Shown one piece after another: positions 12,345-24,095 of a stretch of DNA of 64,000 nt (its first letter is position 1; each line of letters opens with the position of its first letter). Source of the stretch: Azolla caroliniana (Eukaryota; Polypodiophyta); NCBI GenBank assembly GCA_043228905.1, contig JBHGNT010000001.1, positions 31,992,001 through 32,056,000 on the forward strand, read 5' to 3'. A program made the translations under genes and the position numbers. A model generated the notes under the pieces. The model saw only the letters and a program-made list of their open reading frames with translations, did not search any database and had not been told where the DNA came from.

Positions 12345-13457
12345 CCTTAACCGTGCACTTGCATGTGATTTATACTCTGGTCAATCTATTGGATATTTTG
12401 GCATTCCTATAGACAATGTGCATGGCTAGGTTTGTTTCATATATGTTCATAAAGCCACTCAAAAGCTCTGTAGTATTATTCGTCTAATCATGCAGGATTT
12501 CTTGTTATTTTGGATTATGTTGCAAACAAAATTATCTTATTTGGAGACTTGCTGGTGGTTTCTCGTGATGTTGAAGGTGTGGCCCGTCCGTACAAGGGCC
12601 TTCCAAAAGAAGATACCAGATGCACCACTTGCAGAGGCATAATGTTGCAGAGGTATGATCATTGTCGTTAAGACATTTTGACATATGCCTTATCTTGGCG
12701 TATATATTTGCCAATCAGTTAAAGCTGCAGAGTACATGATTTCGGCTGTCTTAGTGTTGCAAATAGGGTTAGCAGCAATCTTCAAATCTTCTTGTCATAT
12801 GCAAAAGGTCGTCAATAAATACCGTAAGTATGTTGTCTTAGTAATATTGTGATCCATGCTTAAATAGGTTGACATGCATCTTATTGGAGATGTGAAAGGG
12901 AAAGTTGCAGTTATGGTAGATGATATGATCGATACGGCTGCGAATGTTTTATTTGGTGCTCTGAATGGGGTTTACGCAATAAGGTTTGATCATTTGACTT
13001 TCTTTTAGGAACAATCACTAATGGAGCTGCCCTTTTACACCAAGAAGGAGCCCGTGAAGATTATGCCTGCATCAATCATGCAGTTTTCTGGTCAATCGTT
13101 TGAAATGCGGCTGTTTTGGAATCTAAACTTTCCTCAGATATATATTCAAAACAAATGTTGGTTTTACTCATAAACAGTCCACTGGACATTGAGCGATTGT
13201 GATGTGAATCTCTCTTCCAAGAAGTAACCAACTAATTCTGTGCTTGTGAAAGAACAGAATTACTTCCCGCAGTTGGCAGCCCTGTTGAGAGACAATTTGG
13301 CGTTTTTACGATGATAGTTGTGTGAGTAGCTTTGCATTCCATAACTAAAACCAATAGTTTTTGTTTGGTTGTTTCGGAGGGCACAGATGATATTTATCGT
13401 TGTTTGTTGGAAATGCAGGCTGTTTCAGAAGGCCGTTCAAGCCTTGGCATTGATTGA
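12345..13457 (+). pseudogene. PRS pseudogene, unit 1 (exons 4-9 remnants)
   Basis: Remnants of PRS exon 4 (from about 12349), exon 5 (12508-12652), exon 6 (about 12869-12940), exon 7 (about 13009-13090), exon 8 (about 13178-13320) and exon 9 (13419-13457), with introns between them, so this is a genomic and not a retroposed copy. Exons 1-3 are missing. Breaks I can see: the last codon of exon 4 is TAG instead of CAG; exon 5 has an insertion in GVARARA and a deletion removing the DKRR loop; the exon 6 donor is lost; exon 8 has a stop and deletions. It cannot encode a working enzyme. Confidence 0.88.
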
Positions 13458-14421
13458 GTTGTTCCTAAGGTATTGCAGAGAAATTTGAAGACTTTTAGAA
13501 TTGAGGGCTTTTGTTTTTCCTGTCGGGTGGGACATTATAGCAAGATGTTCTGTTCAATGTGTAGCCTCCTTTGTGAAGATTGCAGAGAAATCAATTCATT
13601 CTCTTTTATCATTCTCATCATTACCATGTATCCAGGCGATGGGTAAAAAAGTCATAGCAAGCTGTGGTGGTTCTTGTTTTTGGACGGAAAGCGTGGATAT
13701 TTTCATAACTAAGAACGTGAATGGGCGATGTTTGTGAGTGCTTGTAATATGAACACATGTCTACTAGAGAACATTAGTGGGCGTACCTATGTGCCCCTAA
13801 TGCACATCGTTCAGATCATTCCTTTCCTCTTGTCTTTTAATATAAAAGCAAAAAGCTCATATGATTATTCTTTTTTAAAATGGTTCAATTTCATATGCCT
13901 CATTTACAAATTCGTCAATTCGATATGCCACAAATAAATGCGGCCATGCAATGAACAATCGAAGGACATGAAGTAAAAGTTGGCCAACTTATTCCACTTT
14001 GTAATAGTAAACATGTCAAGAAATGATGGAATACAACACCCCACTTTTGGTAGGGTCATATCCACTTTGAAATTGTTTGATCCGCTGACAAGTGAATGAA
14101 TATTACACATCCTCTAAACACAAATAAACAAGCAAAAGCAACAAAAGTAAGGTGCAAAATAGAATGCATGAAACTTCTTCTTTGAATATATTCTTCGCAT
14201 GTTCATGGTTGTTTTGGCAAATTTCATCCCATGTAATATTTGCAATATTGGTGTTGTACTTCCCCATAATATTTAATGATGGGATTAGATAATGATTCCA
14301 ACTGCTATTATATGTTAACCTTGATGGACATGTAAGTTCCTTCAAACCTTGGACTTGGAAGAGCAGACATTATGAAATGAGATACTTGTATGTTCTCCTA
14401 TATTACCATCTTGATCATGTT

Positions 14422-14560
14422 ACCTGCACAGATGCTTTGACCAAATTACCTCGCATGAACAACAAATAAATTTGGTCAAAGTTCGAGGCTCTTGATGAAG
14501 ATGTAGATGGAAGACGTAGAGGCCAAGAGCTCCATCATTAATAGCATAAGAATTGGGATA
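14422..14560 (+). pseudogene. EF-hand relic, unit 1
   Basis: Short remnant of an EF-hand copy. Translation shows C-F-D-Q-I-T-S-H-E-Q-Q then LVKVRG, matching the helix before EF loop 1, followed by a frameshifted DEDGDG-like loop. It begins exactly where similarity to the PRS 3' flank ends. The same relic, with the same frameshift, sits at 23960 and 32017. Confidence 0.65.
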
Positions 14561-16231
14561 TGATGTGCATCCCCATCATTTGGACCATTCTCAATGAATA
14601 AACACCCATTGTGAAGGTCTTTAATACTAGTGGGTCAAAACGAAATGGTTTTAATGAAACCATGTATCCATCTCTAATCAAGCATCCCAACAAGTTTGGA
14701 AAGAATAAATGTTAACTAATACTTATGAATCAGGGTAAAAATGCTTTGTTTTCTCCTATGTGTGTGACTATATATATGTACTACATCTATAGAGCTAGTG
14801 TCTTAGAGGAGTCCATAACTGGTTGCATTCGAGTATGCAGCAATGGATGTTTTGATTTTGCTATGTTTGCATACATATATACCCTATGCCAAATACCATT
14901 TTCAGAAAACAAATGCATGTTTAGATCGTAAAAGTACAATGTGATCAATATGGTACTCAACCGTCATGGCTATTGTTTCCTTACATATGTGACTTTATTG
15001 GGAATCGGGATACAATCAATTAACTACATTGTAAACTGTAGTTCTCTACTTCCTTAAGTTTACTCTCTACATATTGATTACAATAACTCAATTATTTTAC
15101 AATTAAGGGACATGCCCGATTTATAGAATACTATATTTTTAGCTTTATATGGCAGAGTTGATACAATGTCCTTCTATATGTATAGCCACTTTATTTGTAC
15201 AAATTTTACATTTGTGTATTGTATAATTGCTATAATTCTTGTTAAATTCGTTTAGTACTTATAACTTCATTCCATATATTCATATTTGATTTAGTATAAT
15301 AACTAACTTCGTTGTACCATACAAATTTAGAATAATTATATATTGAGGGCATCCCACACAGTCATATGTAGATGGTTTTTTACTTATGTTTTCACATGTC
15401 CAATGATTCCAATGGACTTGGAAGAAAATTTACATTTGATCTTACCATCATAAACCCTGCCCCGCCCCGCCCCCACCCCAGCCTTTCAAATATTTCAACT
15501 CGAGTTTTTACTCACACCCAGTCCGTTTTGATTCTTTGGTGAGTTCCATGATTATCTAGCCTCGTTATCTTCGATACGGTTTGCCTTCCTTCTTTCGAGG
15601 ACCTTCGAATCGATGTCTTGTTTCATGCTCTATGTGTTTAGGTGTCGGGACTTTTGCTTCCACTACTCTTTATGTTAGTGAAAGATGGCTGGCCACATAA
15701 ATACATAAGTCTATGTGTGCCTTGTGTGTATGCATGTGTATATATGCATGTATGTGATTTATGAGGGTTCCACATATGTATATATATATATATACATACA
15801 TTATTACATATATATAGATATATATATTCTTTCTGCTCAAATGCGAGTTGTCTCCCCTGCATTTTTAATTCCTCGCAGAGCAGGAAGAAGAGGTCATCGA
15901 TTCTGTTCCCTCAATAACTTTCTTCTTTACATCCTCAGAGTTTACCGCATTTCTCCATAGATACGCTCTTCCTCTCTCTGATCCATACCTCTGCGCCTGA
16001 TGGATCGAATGAATGGGCTGATGGATCCATAAGGCTTGCAACTCACTTTGCATCTGGTGGATTCAGACATATTTTACTTGTCCGTCCATTGATCTTGAAA
16101 CATTATTGACGATACGCCATTGCGCGCCTAAATGTTTGGTACCAATCAATCAGAGGGAGGGCCTCCAAGCCACCTCTTCTGATCGTTTCTTCCCTCTAAA
16201 TACACCGGGCCCATTTCGCAGTGGATAAGAC
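14561..16231. promoter_or_regulatory. Spacer and upstream module of EF-hand copy C
   Basis: No gene. AT-rich spacer (14561-15350, also at 24080-24880 and 32140-33590), then the EF-hand upstream module with a TATG/TATA microsatellite (15720-15830) and AGCCACCTCTTCTGATCG close to the start codon. Compared with units 2 and 3, the segment carrying AATAAATTCCCCACC is missing here (around 16125), so the putative promoter is shortened. Confidence 0.45.
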
Positions 16232-17054
16232 ATGTCGACCTTAAGCCAAGAAATACATGAGGCTGGGCAAATATTCTTCCAGGGATTGATGCCACACGAA
16301 AAGCAACAGCTTTGGTACAGATTCATGGAACTGGATGAAAATGGAGATGGGAGAATCACGGTCCAGGAGATTCTAAACAAGCATAGGATCCTCAACGGAG
16401 GAGCTGTACATGATAGGGTTAGGATGCTGTTTCCCTTGGTGGACGAAGACCAAAACGGCGTCCTTGACTATGATGAGTGCAAGACACTCTTCTTTCTGTT
16501 CGTCTGCGGATATTTTTGCGGTGCGTGCAGGCGTCTGATAATGTATGATGGCGTCCATTGCCTAGATTGCTTACTCGACCTTTGCTCTTCCTGTTCTCAT
16601 GGCCATCACCATCGCCGCCGCTTTGAAGCCCTTCCGCCTTTGCTGAGTAGCCTCCCCCAGGGGCAGTTTCTTCCTCCTGATCCCGCCCATCAACCACGGG
16701 ACACCACCGGCCAGCAGGTGAGAAAATTAACATCATAAAACACACACACTCACACACACACACACACAGAGTAACTCCTCTGGACCCAAATTAAACTACC
16801 ACAACCTCATTCTTATCTTTGTCATGATTATCCAACCACATTTCTATTTCTACCACATCGCCCTTGTATACGCCATTGCTAATAACATTTGCCCCCTCCC
16901 TTGTATATCCTGATTGCAGATGAACACTACCACCGACCACAGTCGAGGCTTCAGGAGGAGGACATTGAGGACATTGTCTAACGTGGTTATGGTCATGGTC
17001 GTGAATACTGTCTCTAACGTCACGAGTCTGGCCAGTTTGTGTTCTATTATGTGA
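16232..17054 (+). CDS. EF-hand / ZZ-like zinc protein with C-terminal CSIM, copy C
   Basis: Two-exon model: 16232-16717 and 16920-17054; 206 aa. EF loops DENGDGRITVQE and DEDQNGVLDYDE are canonical. The ZZ-like module is of the short type (CGAC, CLDC, DLCSSC), with only a few residues between the middle cysteines and DLC. It is followed by a His/Arg-rich stretch. The second exon starts MNTTTDHSR, carries basic residues and then a valine/methionine-rich hydrophobic segment, and ends in CSIM. A middle exon as in copies A, B and H was not found. The intron contains a CA repeat near the donor. It sits in higher-order unit 1 and is close in sequence to copies D, E and F. Function unknown. Confidence 0.82.
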
Positions 17055-17420
17055 AGTACAACAGATAGAGAATAGGTTGGAGTGATTGATATGGTATCCA
17101 TGTACCATCCATAACAATATGAATTCAAGCTCCTTACAATAATGATTCCATGAGAGGACATATTCACAAATCTGAACATATTAATTATTCAAATAAACTT
17201 TATTGTATATATTTTACCATAATCAATCCATCACAAATCTATGTGTACTTATTAATTATTGTTATTAACAATTGGATTATGATGGCCATCTTATAGTTTG
17301 GACTATACTGAATGAAATATGTAGAGGTCTCACATAACAAAAGGTCAAAAACTTGCAATTCATCTCTGATAAATATTTCCTTAACGTTACCAGCAATAGG
17401 GTACTAAGTAAACCTCATAC
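17055..17420. other. EF-hand 3' flank of copy C
   Basis: Conserved 3' flank with AATAAA near 17193, as in other copies. No gene. Confidence 0.4.
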
Positions 17421-17580
17421 TCTAAATCTCAATGCTCTCCTCCTTGCAATCAGACTTACTAGGATTAGAAAGATATCTGCTTATGACACCAACAACGACA
17501 CTAATGACGATAATATCTGGTCTTGTATTATTACCCATAGCATACATTAAGGAACCAAATGGTGAAGTGTAAGGGAAATG
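17420..17580 (-). mobile_element. Ty1-copia reverse transcriptase fragment
   Basis: Reading the minus strand gives SPFGSLMYAM, TRPDI, then GVISRYLSNPSK, the well-known copia segment at the end of the reverse transcriptase domain. No other copia domain is attached, so this is a stray fragment. The upstream minus-strand frame (to about 17900) stays open but I do not recognise it. Confidence 0.7.
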
Positions 17581-17944
17581 ACAAAGAAGTTCCGGGACGC
17601 GGGCGGCAAAAACCCAGAGACCTTGCAAGCAACACTGCTCGCCCGTAGCAATGCTCGCCTTAGCCATTATCACCCGCCGAATTACACTGTTCAAAGATCG
17701 CTCTAGCCATTTCCCTACTGCTTCCTGGCCGAAAATGATTGAAATGAAGAATTGAAGACATCCCTTCTTTTTCTTGCTCGGTATGTGGATAATAGTTTCT
17801 ACGCAATTTGAAATGACTAGCTTCAATCCTGTTATCCAGAAGATTTGGCTTATGAATATCCTCATGGTCTTGGTCTTTATTGGAAGAATCTCCATGTATT
17901 GCATCTTCTATGGTCGGGACGAGGGCAAAATCAATAAGACCATT

Positions 17945-18110
17945 GTTTTGTCTTCAATGTTTTGATCTTCAACAAATACTATATCACGACTTTCCTAAAA
18001 GAGTTCGAGGCAACATTTGGGGATACAGATCGCCTTCGAACAAGCCTTACCAAACTCTATTCATTACATCAAGGTAAGCGTCCGGTCTCCGTTTATGCAT
18101 CTAAATTTAG
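17945..18110 (+). mobile_element. Ty3-gypsy-type gag fragment
   Basis: Encodes FLKEFEATFGDTDR, then TKLYSLHQGKRPVSVYASKF, a typical plant gypsy gag matrix/capsid motif (retrotrans_gag type). It is truncated at both ends and followed by a GA-rich run and LTR-like non-coding DNA. A second copy lies at 26845-26990. Confidence 0.65.
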
Positions 18111-18785
18111 ACCAGAGAACAAGAAAGGGAGGGAGAGAGAGAGAGATAGAGAAAATAGACAAGAGAATAAGAACTGAATTATGCTTTCGTAACTAGTGTT
18201 GTTCACCTTGACTAAGGCCCTTGTATTTATACATGTTGTTCAAGATTCTAGAAGCTTCTAAAATCTCCTACATGTAGAATAAATAATCTACAATAATATA
18301 CGAAGGTAACATGATCATGTATTAGATGTGTAATCTACATTAAACCCTAACTCGGTCGTCTTGGCTAGAGCCATTGTAATGTTGTTAGCCTAATCAGGTC
18401 GTCATGTATGCATAAATTTACTAACGAAGCATTTTTTGTTTGGGAAAATAAAGAAAAACGAAATTCATTTAAATAATCAAAGACACAATTACCTTCTTTA
18501 TACATTAAATGCATTGATCTTTTAAGAAAAAACAATTTATTATTACTTGTCTTAGATGCATATAAAGTTTCCGAGTTTGTTCCCTAAAGCTTTGACATTA
18601 GTTTCATTCACAAGAGGGTTTAAATATAGTATCTCCTACCCATTGTTGGTTTGCATTTGCGTCCATACGAAAGTGCTAAGACAGGGCATTGATTGAATAC
18701 CCGAGAGCACTTTACATTTATATAAGACAAAGGTTATCTTGTGAAAATTATTGAAGGAAGAAAGCAAAATATGCAAGAAAAATTT
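18111..18785. repeat. LTR-like / unknown repeat, unit 1
   Basis: Non-coding. GA-rich start, then a stretch with GTATTTATACATG that looks like part of a retrotransposon LTR. Matches 26990-27720 in unit 2. No gene. Confidence 0.4.
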
Positions 18786-19640
18786 ATGCACTATATACTT
18801 TCGAAAACCTTGAAATCAATGTCTTGTTGCATGCTCCATGTGTTTAGGTGTCCGGACTTCTATTGGCCACAGAAATACACAATTCTCTATGTATGCTATT
18901 TGTGTATGTATGTGTGCAGCATGCATGTATATGTATCATAATATGTATATGTATGTAGGTATGATTTGGTGTATGTGATTTATGTAGGTTCCACCATAAC
19001 TATGCTTTCTTCTTAGCTCAAATGCGTGTTGTCTCCTCTGCATTTTTTTAATTCCTCACCGAGTAAGAAGAAGAAGAAGAGGTCATCAATTCTTATTCCC
19101 TCCCACCACGATTCCTCAAATTTGGAATATCTTAATTTTGTTCATGTATGCAAAAGTCAACCGCCCCCCCATTTTATCCATGGCTACTCGCAATCCCTCT
19201 GTCTCATCCATAGCCCTGCGCATCAGCTTGATCAAATGAATGGCTTGCTGCTCACCTTTTGCATCTCATGGATTCAACGCATGTTTTACTTGTCAGTCAT
19301 TGATGTTCAGACATTAATTATTTACGATCCAGCCTGCCATTGTGCGACACTCTTTGGATGCGGATGAATTAAATTCTGTGAATAAATTCCCCCCGCAGTT
19401 CCGCCCTAGTAACTTCTTCAAGTTTTGAGTGATTAATATGGTATTCATGTACCATCAATAACAATATGAATTCAATATCCTTACAATAAGCATTGATTCT
19501 ATGAGGACATATTAACAAATCTGTACTTCTTATTTATTCAAATAAAGTTTATCCTATATATTTTACCATAATCAATCCATCACAAATCTATCTGTACTTA
19601 TTAACATGACAATGGGAATCTGATCTTCATCTCATCATTT
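18786..19640 (+). pseudogene. Ghost EF-hand locus 1 (flanks only, coding region absent)
   Basis: The EF-hand upstream module (GTGTCCGGACTT, TATG repeat, GAA run, AATAAATTCCCC) runs to about 19395. It is followed at once by CCGCCCTAGTAACTTCTTCA and the EF-hand 3' flank (GTTTTGAGTGATTAATATGG). No part of the EF-hand exons remains. The same junction is found at 35460. Confidence 0.7.
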
Positions 19641-20743
19641 CAATCATATTGAATGAAATGAACATCCATTGTACATGTCTCACATAACAGTAGGTCAAAA
19701 ATTTGCAAAAAGCCTCTCATAAGTATTTTCTTAACGTTTTGAGCAATAGGGCAATGAATAAACCTCATGCCAATTTCCAATGCTCTCCTAGTTTAGGCTG
19801 AACCAATTGGTTGTTCGTCCCCCAATCACCAATTTACATATAAATAACTTTGCACAACCTTACTCACACAACCTTGCCTCTTTGGTGAAATATTGATATC
19901 TCAAAGGAAACGGTTTAAATGAAACCATGTTTCCATCTCCAATCGAGCATTCAAGAAGCTCGGAAAGAATAATTATTACGATTACTTAAAAATCACAGTA
20001 AAAAAAAGCATTGTTTTCTCCTATGTGTGTCGACTATATATACTACATCGATAAAGCTTGTGTCTTAGAGGATTCAAGCTTTTGCCTTAGAGGATTCCAT
20101 GACTAGCATTGAAGTATGAAGCAATGGATATTGTGATTTCACTATGTTGCATATATATATACCCTATCTCAAGTACGATTTTGAGAAAACAAATGCCTGT
20201 ATATATTGTGAAACTATGATTTAGTTGGAATGGTACTCAACTGCAATGGGTATTATCTCCTCACATATGTGAGTTTATTGGGATGCAATTGCTTAACAAC
20301 ATTGTCAATTATGTAAATTATTGATTTTGATAGTCTTGTACTTATGAAGTTTACTTTGTACATGTAGATTATACTACCACAATTTTACAATGAAGGGATG
20401 TGTGTGGTTTGTATAATATTGTAGTTTAAGCTATATATCTTGGAGTTAATACTAATGTCTTTCTTAAGGTTTTGCCTTCCAAAGGTGACAACTAGCAAGA
20501 TAGTATTAGATGGTGGTTTTTAAGAGATTTTAATCATTCCATTGATATTTTTTGACAAGATAAGTTTTTTAGAGGTATCATGAAGGCATGGTGGAACTTG
20601 AAACATAACTTGGTCCAATGTCTACCATCATGTATGGAGGAATGGTTGTGCCAACCCCTCATAATAAACCCATTATTTCTATTAGAAGAGGGGATAATGT
20701 TAGGGAAAAGAAATAGGTTGAAGTGGGGCTAATTTTGATAGAG
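19641..20743. repeat. Spacer repeat, unit 1 copy
   Basis: Non-coding spacer also found at about 28600-29630 and 35680-36740. Contains no recognised gene. Confidence 0.55.
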
Positions 20744-21067
20744 GAGAAAGATTAGTAAGGATTTGGCTGAATTTTTCTTATTCAACGATGGAAAACAAAA
20801 CTCATGCTTGTCATACAATTTGGGGTGGGAACGTAATGTATGCATAAATCAATAGAGTGTTTACGATGTCTTCCTTTCAGCCTTCTCAAATTAGTCTATT
20901 TTGGTATGGTATGTTTTCAACTTTATATGTCTTGTTGGGTGTAAGGGGTTTTAAAAACTCTTGTCACTGTTTTATTTCGATGTTTTGAATTTTAAACAAC
21001 TTCATTCTATCCATATGGAAGATGACTTTGTAACTCAAGGGAATATGTTGTCGACTCTCTAACTGCT

Positions 21068-21137
<70 letters not shown>

Positions 21138-21470
21138 AAGTTTGGGGAGAAAGATTAGTAAGGATTTGGCTGAATTTTTCTTATTCAACGATGGAAAACA
21201 AAACTCATGCTTGTCATACAATTTGGGGTGGGAACGTAATGTATGCATAAATCAATAGAGTGTTTACGATGTCTTCCTTTCAGCCTTCTCAAATTAGTCT
21301 ATTTTGGTATGGTATGTTTTCAACTTTATATGTCTTGTTGGGTGTAAGGGGTTTTAAAAACTCTTGTCACTGTTTTATTTCGATGTTTTGAATTTTAAAC
21401 AACTTCATTCTATCCATATGGAAGATGACTTTGTAACTCAAGGGAATATGTTGTCGACTCTCTAACTGCT

Positions 21471-21534
<64 letters not shown>

Positions 21535-21870
21535 ACCCAAGTTTGGGGAGAAAGATTAGTAAGGATTTGGCTGAATTTTTCTTATTCAACGATGGAAAAC
21601 AAAACTCATGCTTGTCATACAATTTGGGGTGGGAACGTAATGTATGCATAAATCAATAGAGTGTTTACGATGTCTTCCTTTCAGCCTTCTCAAATTAGTC
21701 TATTTTGGTATGGTATGTTTTCAACTTTATATGTCTTGTTGGGTGTAAGGGGTTTTAAAAACTCTTGTCACTGTTTTATTTCGATGTTTTGAATTTTAAA
21801 CAACTTCATTCTATCCATATGGAAGATGACTTTGTAACTCAAGGGAATATGTTGTCGACTCTCTAACTGC

Positions 21871-21917
<47 letters not shown>

Positions 21918-21925
21918 ACCCAAGT
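20744..21925. repeat. Tandem triplication of a 400-bp block ending in (CT)n(CA)n
   Basis: Three near-identical units starting at 20744, 21147 and 21548 (period 403 and 401). Each ends in a CT run followed by a CA run and CCCAAGTTTG. A single, more diverged copy of the same block is at about 36705-36970. Open frames through the CA/CT run are not real genes. Confidence 0.9.
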
Positions 21926-21962
21926 TTGTAGTTGTTGGGCTCAAAAAACGCTAACTCTTTTG

Positions 21963-22075
21963 TTTAGGAGGACATAGATGATATTTATCGTTGTTTGTTG
22001 GAAATGCAGGCTGTTTCAGAAGGCCGTTCAAGCCTTGGCATTGATTGAGTTGTTCCTAAGGTATTGCAGAGGAAT
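21963..22075 (+). pseudogene. PRS pseudogene, unit 2 (exon 9 remnant and 3' end only)
   Basis: Matches the end of PRS intron 8, exon 9 (Ala/Val-Ser-Glu-Gly-Arg-Ser-Ser-Leu-Gly-Ile-Asp-stop at about 22010-22048) and the following flank. Exons 4-8 present in unit 1 are missing; the triplicated block lies where they would be. Confidence 0.8.
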
Positions 22076-22414
22076 TTGAAGACTTTTAGAATTGAGGGCT
22101 TTTGTTTTTCCTATCGTGTGGGACATTATAACAAGATGTTCTGTTCAATGTGTAGCCTCCTTTGTGAAGATTGCAGAGAAATCAATTCATTCTCTTTTAT
22201 CATTCTCATTATTACCATGTATCCAGGCGATGGGTAAAAAAGTCATAGCAAGCTGTGGTGGTTCTTGGTTTTGGACGGAAAGCGTGGATATTTTCATAAC
22301 TACGAACGTGAATGGGCTGTTGGTAGACAGGTCCCTCCGGATGGAAAGGGAGAAGAACAGTGCCGACGAACAAACTCGGCCGAGGCCGAAACGGTATGAA
22401 CCGGATGGGGAGAA

Positions 22415-22783
22415 CCCGACTGCGGAGAGTCGGATGGTGAAGGCCCGACTGCGGAAAGCCGGATGAGGAGTACCCGACTGCGGAGAGTCGGATGGTGAAG
22501 GCCCGACTGCGGAAAGCCGGATGAGGAGTACCCGACTGCGGAGAGTCGGATGGTGAAGGCCCGACTGCGGAAAGCCGGATGAGGAGTACCCAACTGCGGA
22601 GAGTCGGATGGTGAAGGCCCGACTGCGGAAAGCCGGATGAGGAGTACCCGACTGCGGAGAGTCGGATGGTGAAGGCCCGACTGCGGAAAGCCGGATGAGG
22701 AGTACCCGACTGCGGAGAGTCGGATTGTGTAGGCCCGGTATGAACCGGATGAGGAGTAACCGACTGCGGAGAGCCGGATGGAG
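22415..22783. repeat. 58-bp minisatellite built of two 29-bp half-units
   Basis: Half-units begin every 29 bp from 22415 to 22734 (CCCGACTGCGGAGAGTCGG alternating with CCCGACTGCGGAAAGCCGG), with a degenerate last copy to 22783. The array lies wholly inside the solo LTR. There is no spacer variation, so it is not a CRISPR array. Confidence 0.92.
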
Positions 22784-22926
22784 CCCATCGAGGCTACATT
22801 TGTAAATAGCTGAAAAGTCATATTAGTATAAATATGACTTAGGGCAAACTTTTAGTTATGTGTGTGTTGTCATTCTTGTTGTTATTCCTTCTTGTGTGTG
22901 CAAGAAGAAATCAGAGCGCGTAACTG

Positions 22927-22931
<5 letters not shown>

Positions 22932-22998
<67 letters not shown>
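22932..22998. repeat. (GA)n microsatellite inside the LTR
   Basis: Uninterrupted AG/GA run of about 67 bp within the solo LTR. Confidence 0.95.
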
Positions 22999-22999
<1 letters not shown>

Positions 23000-23959
23000 G
23001 AGGTCGTTGCCTCTGTTGTAATCGCCGCCTGTGGCGAAGATCTGAGAGCACGAGGTCGTTGCCTCAGTGGTCTCACTGTTGTATATTTCTACATAGTGAC
23101 AGTTTGCAGCTTGTGGGCTGCCGTGGTTTTTCCCCTATTTTGGGGTTTTCCACGTATACCTCCTGTGTACCATTTCTCCTCTTTTGTGTCGCGTTTCATT
23201 ACCTGTTTTTCTGTGTATGTAAAGAATCTCGGTTGTGGCCGAGGGTCGGACATAAGGAACGTCAAGTTCCCAACATGGGCGATGTTTGTGAGTGCTTGTA
23301 ATATGTACACATGTCTACTAGAGTACCCATGTGCGCCTAATGTAGATCGTTCAGATCATGCCTTTCCCCTTGTCTTTTAATATAAAAGCAAAAGCTCATA
23401 TGATATTCTCTTTTAAAATTCTTCAATTTCATATGCCTCATTTACAAATTTTTCAATTTGATATGCCACAAATAAATGCGGCCATGCAATGAACAATCGA
23501 AGGACATAAAGTAAAAGTTGGCCAACTTATTCTACTTTGTAATAGTAAACATAAGAAATGATGGAATAGAACACCCCACTTTTGGTAGGGTCATTTCCAC
23601 TTTGAAATCGTTGATCCGCTGACAAGTGAATGAATATTAGACATCCTGTAAACACAAATAAATAAGCAAAAGCAACAAAAGTAAGGTGCAGAATAGAATG
23701 CATGAAATTTCTTCTTTGAATGTATTCTTTGCATGTTCATTGTTGTTTTGGCAAATTTCATTCCATGTAATATTTGCAATATTGGTGTTGTACTTCCCCA
23801 TAATATTTAATGATGGGATTAGATAATGATTCCAACTGCTATTATACGTTAACCTTGATGGAAATGTAAGTTCCTTCAGACCCTGGACTTGGAAGAGCGG
23901 ACATTAGGAAATGAGATACTTGTACCTGCTCCTATATTACCATCTTGATCATGTTACTT

Positions 23960-24095
23960 GCACAGATGCTTTGACCAAATTGCCTCGCATGAACAACAAA
24001 TAAATTTGGTCAAAGTTCGAGGCTCTTGATGAAGATGGAGATGGAAGACTTAGAGGCCAAGTGCTTCATCATTAATAGCATAAGAATTGGAATAT
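23960..24095 (+). pseudogene. EF-hand relic, unit 2
   Basis: Same remnant as at 14422, starting at the same join with the PRS 3' flank. Shows CFDQIASHEQQ in one frame, then a frameshift before the EF loop DEDGDG. Confidence 0.65.

Larger units (their letters stand above)
12345..21962. repeat. Higher-order repeat unit 1 (about 9.6 kb)
   Basis: First of three tandem composite units. Order: PRS pseudogene, PRS 3' flank, EF-hand relic, spacer, EF-hand gene C, retroelement scraps, ghost EF-hand locus, spacer, triplicated block. Unit 2 starts at about 21963 with the same PRS flank. Boundaries are approximate and were read by eye from matching segments. Confidence 0.65.
22318..23275. mobile_element. 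Solo LTR (958 bp) with 5-bp target duplication
   Basis: Starts TGTTGG and ends CCAACA (perfect 6-bp inverted termini), flanked on both sides by TGGGC (22313-22317 and 23276-23280). The uninterrupted paralog in unit 1 reads straight through this site (near 13722), so the insertion is clean. The end of the element has GTGGTTTTTCCCC and GGGGTTTTCCACG, usual in Ty1-copia LTRs. A TATAAATATG-like box is near 22830. No internal retrotransposon domain is present. Confidence 0.93.

Noticed and set aside
16718-16919. Missing middle exon in EF-hand copies C, D, F and G
   Set aside because: I looked for the Pro/Gln/His-rich middle exon of copies A, B and H in these introns and found no open segment with splice borders. 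The two-exon models stand.
20964-21649. Two similar open frames through the CT/CA runs (minus strand)
   Set aside because: They exist only because of the dinucleotide repeats in the triplicated block and give (Cys-Val)n and (Arg-Glu)n runs. No domain, no homology.
22415-22783. CRISPR-like array
   Set aside because: Units are contiguous with no unique spacers, and the sequence is a eukaryotic LTR. It is a minisatellite.
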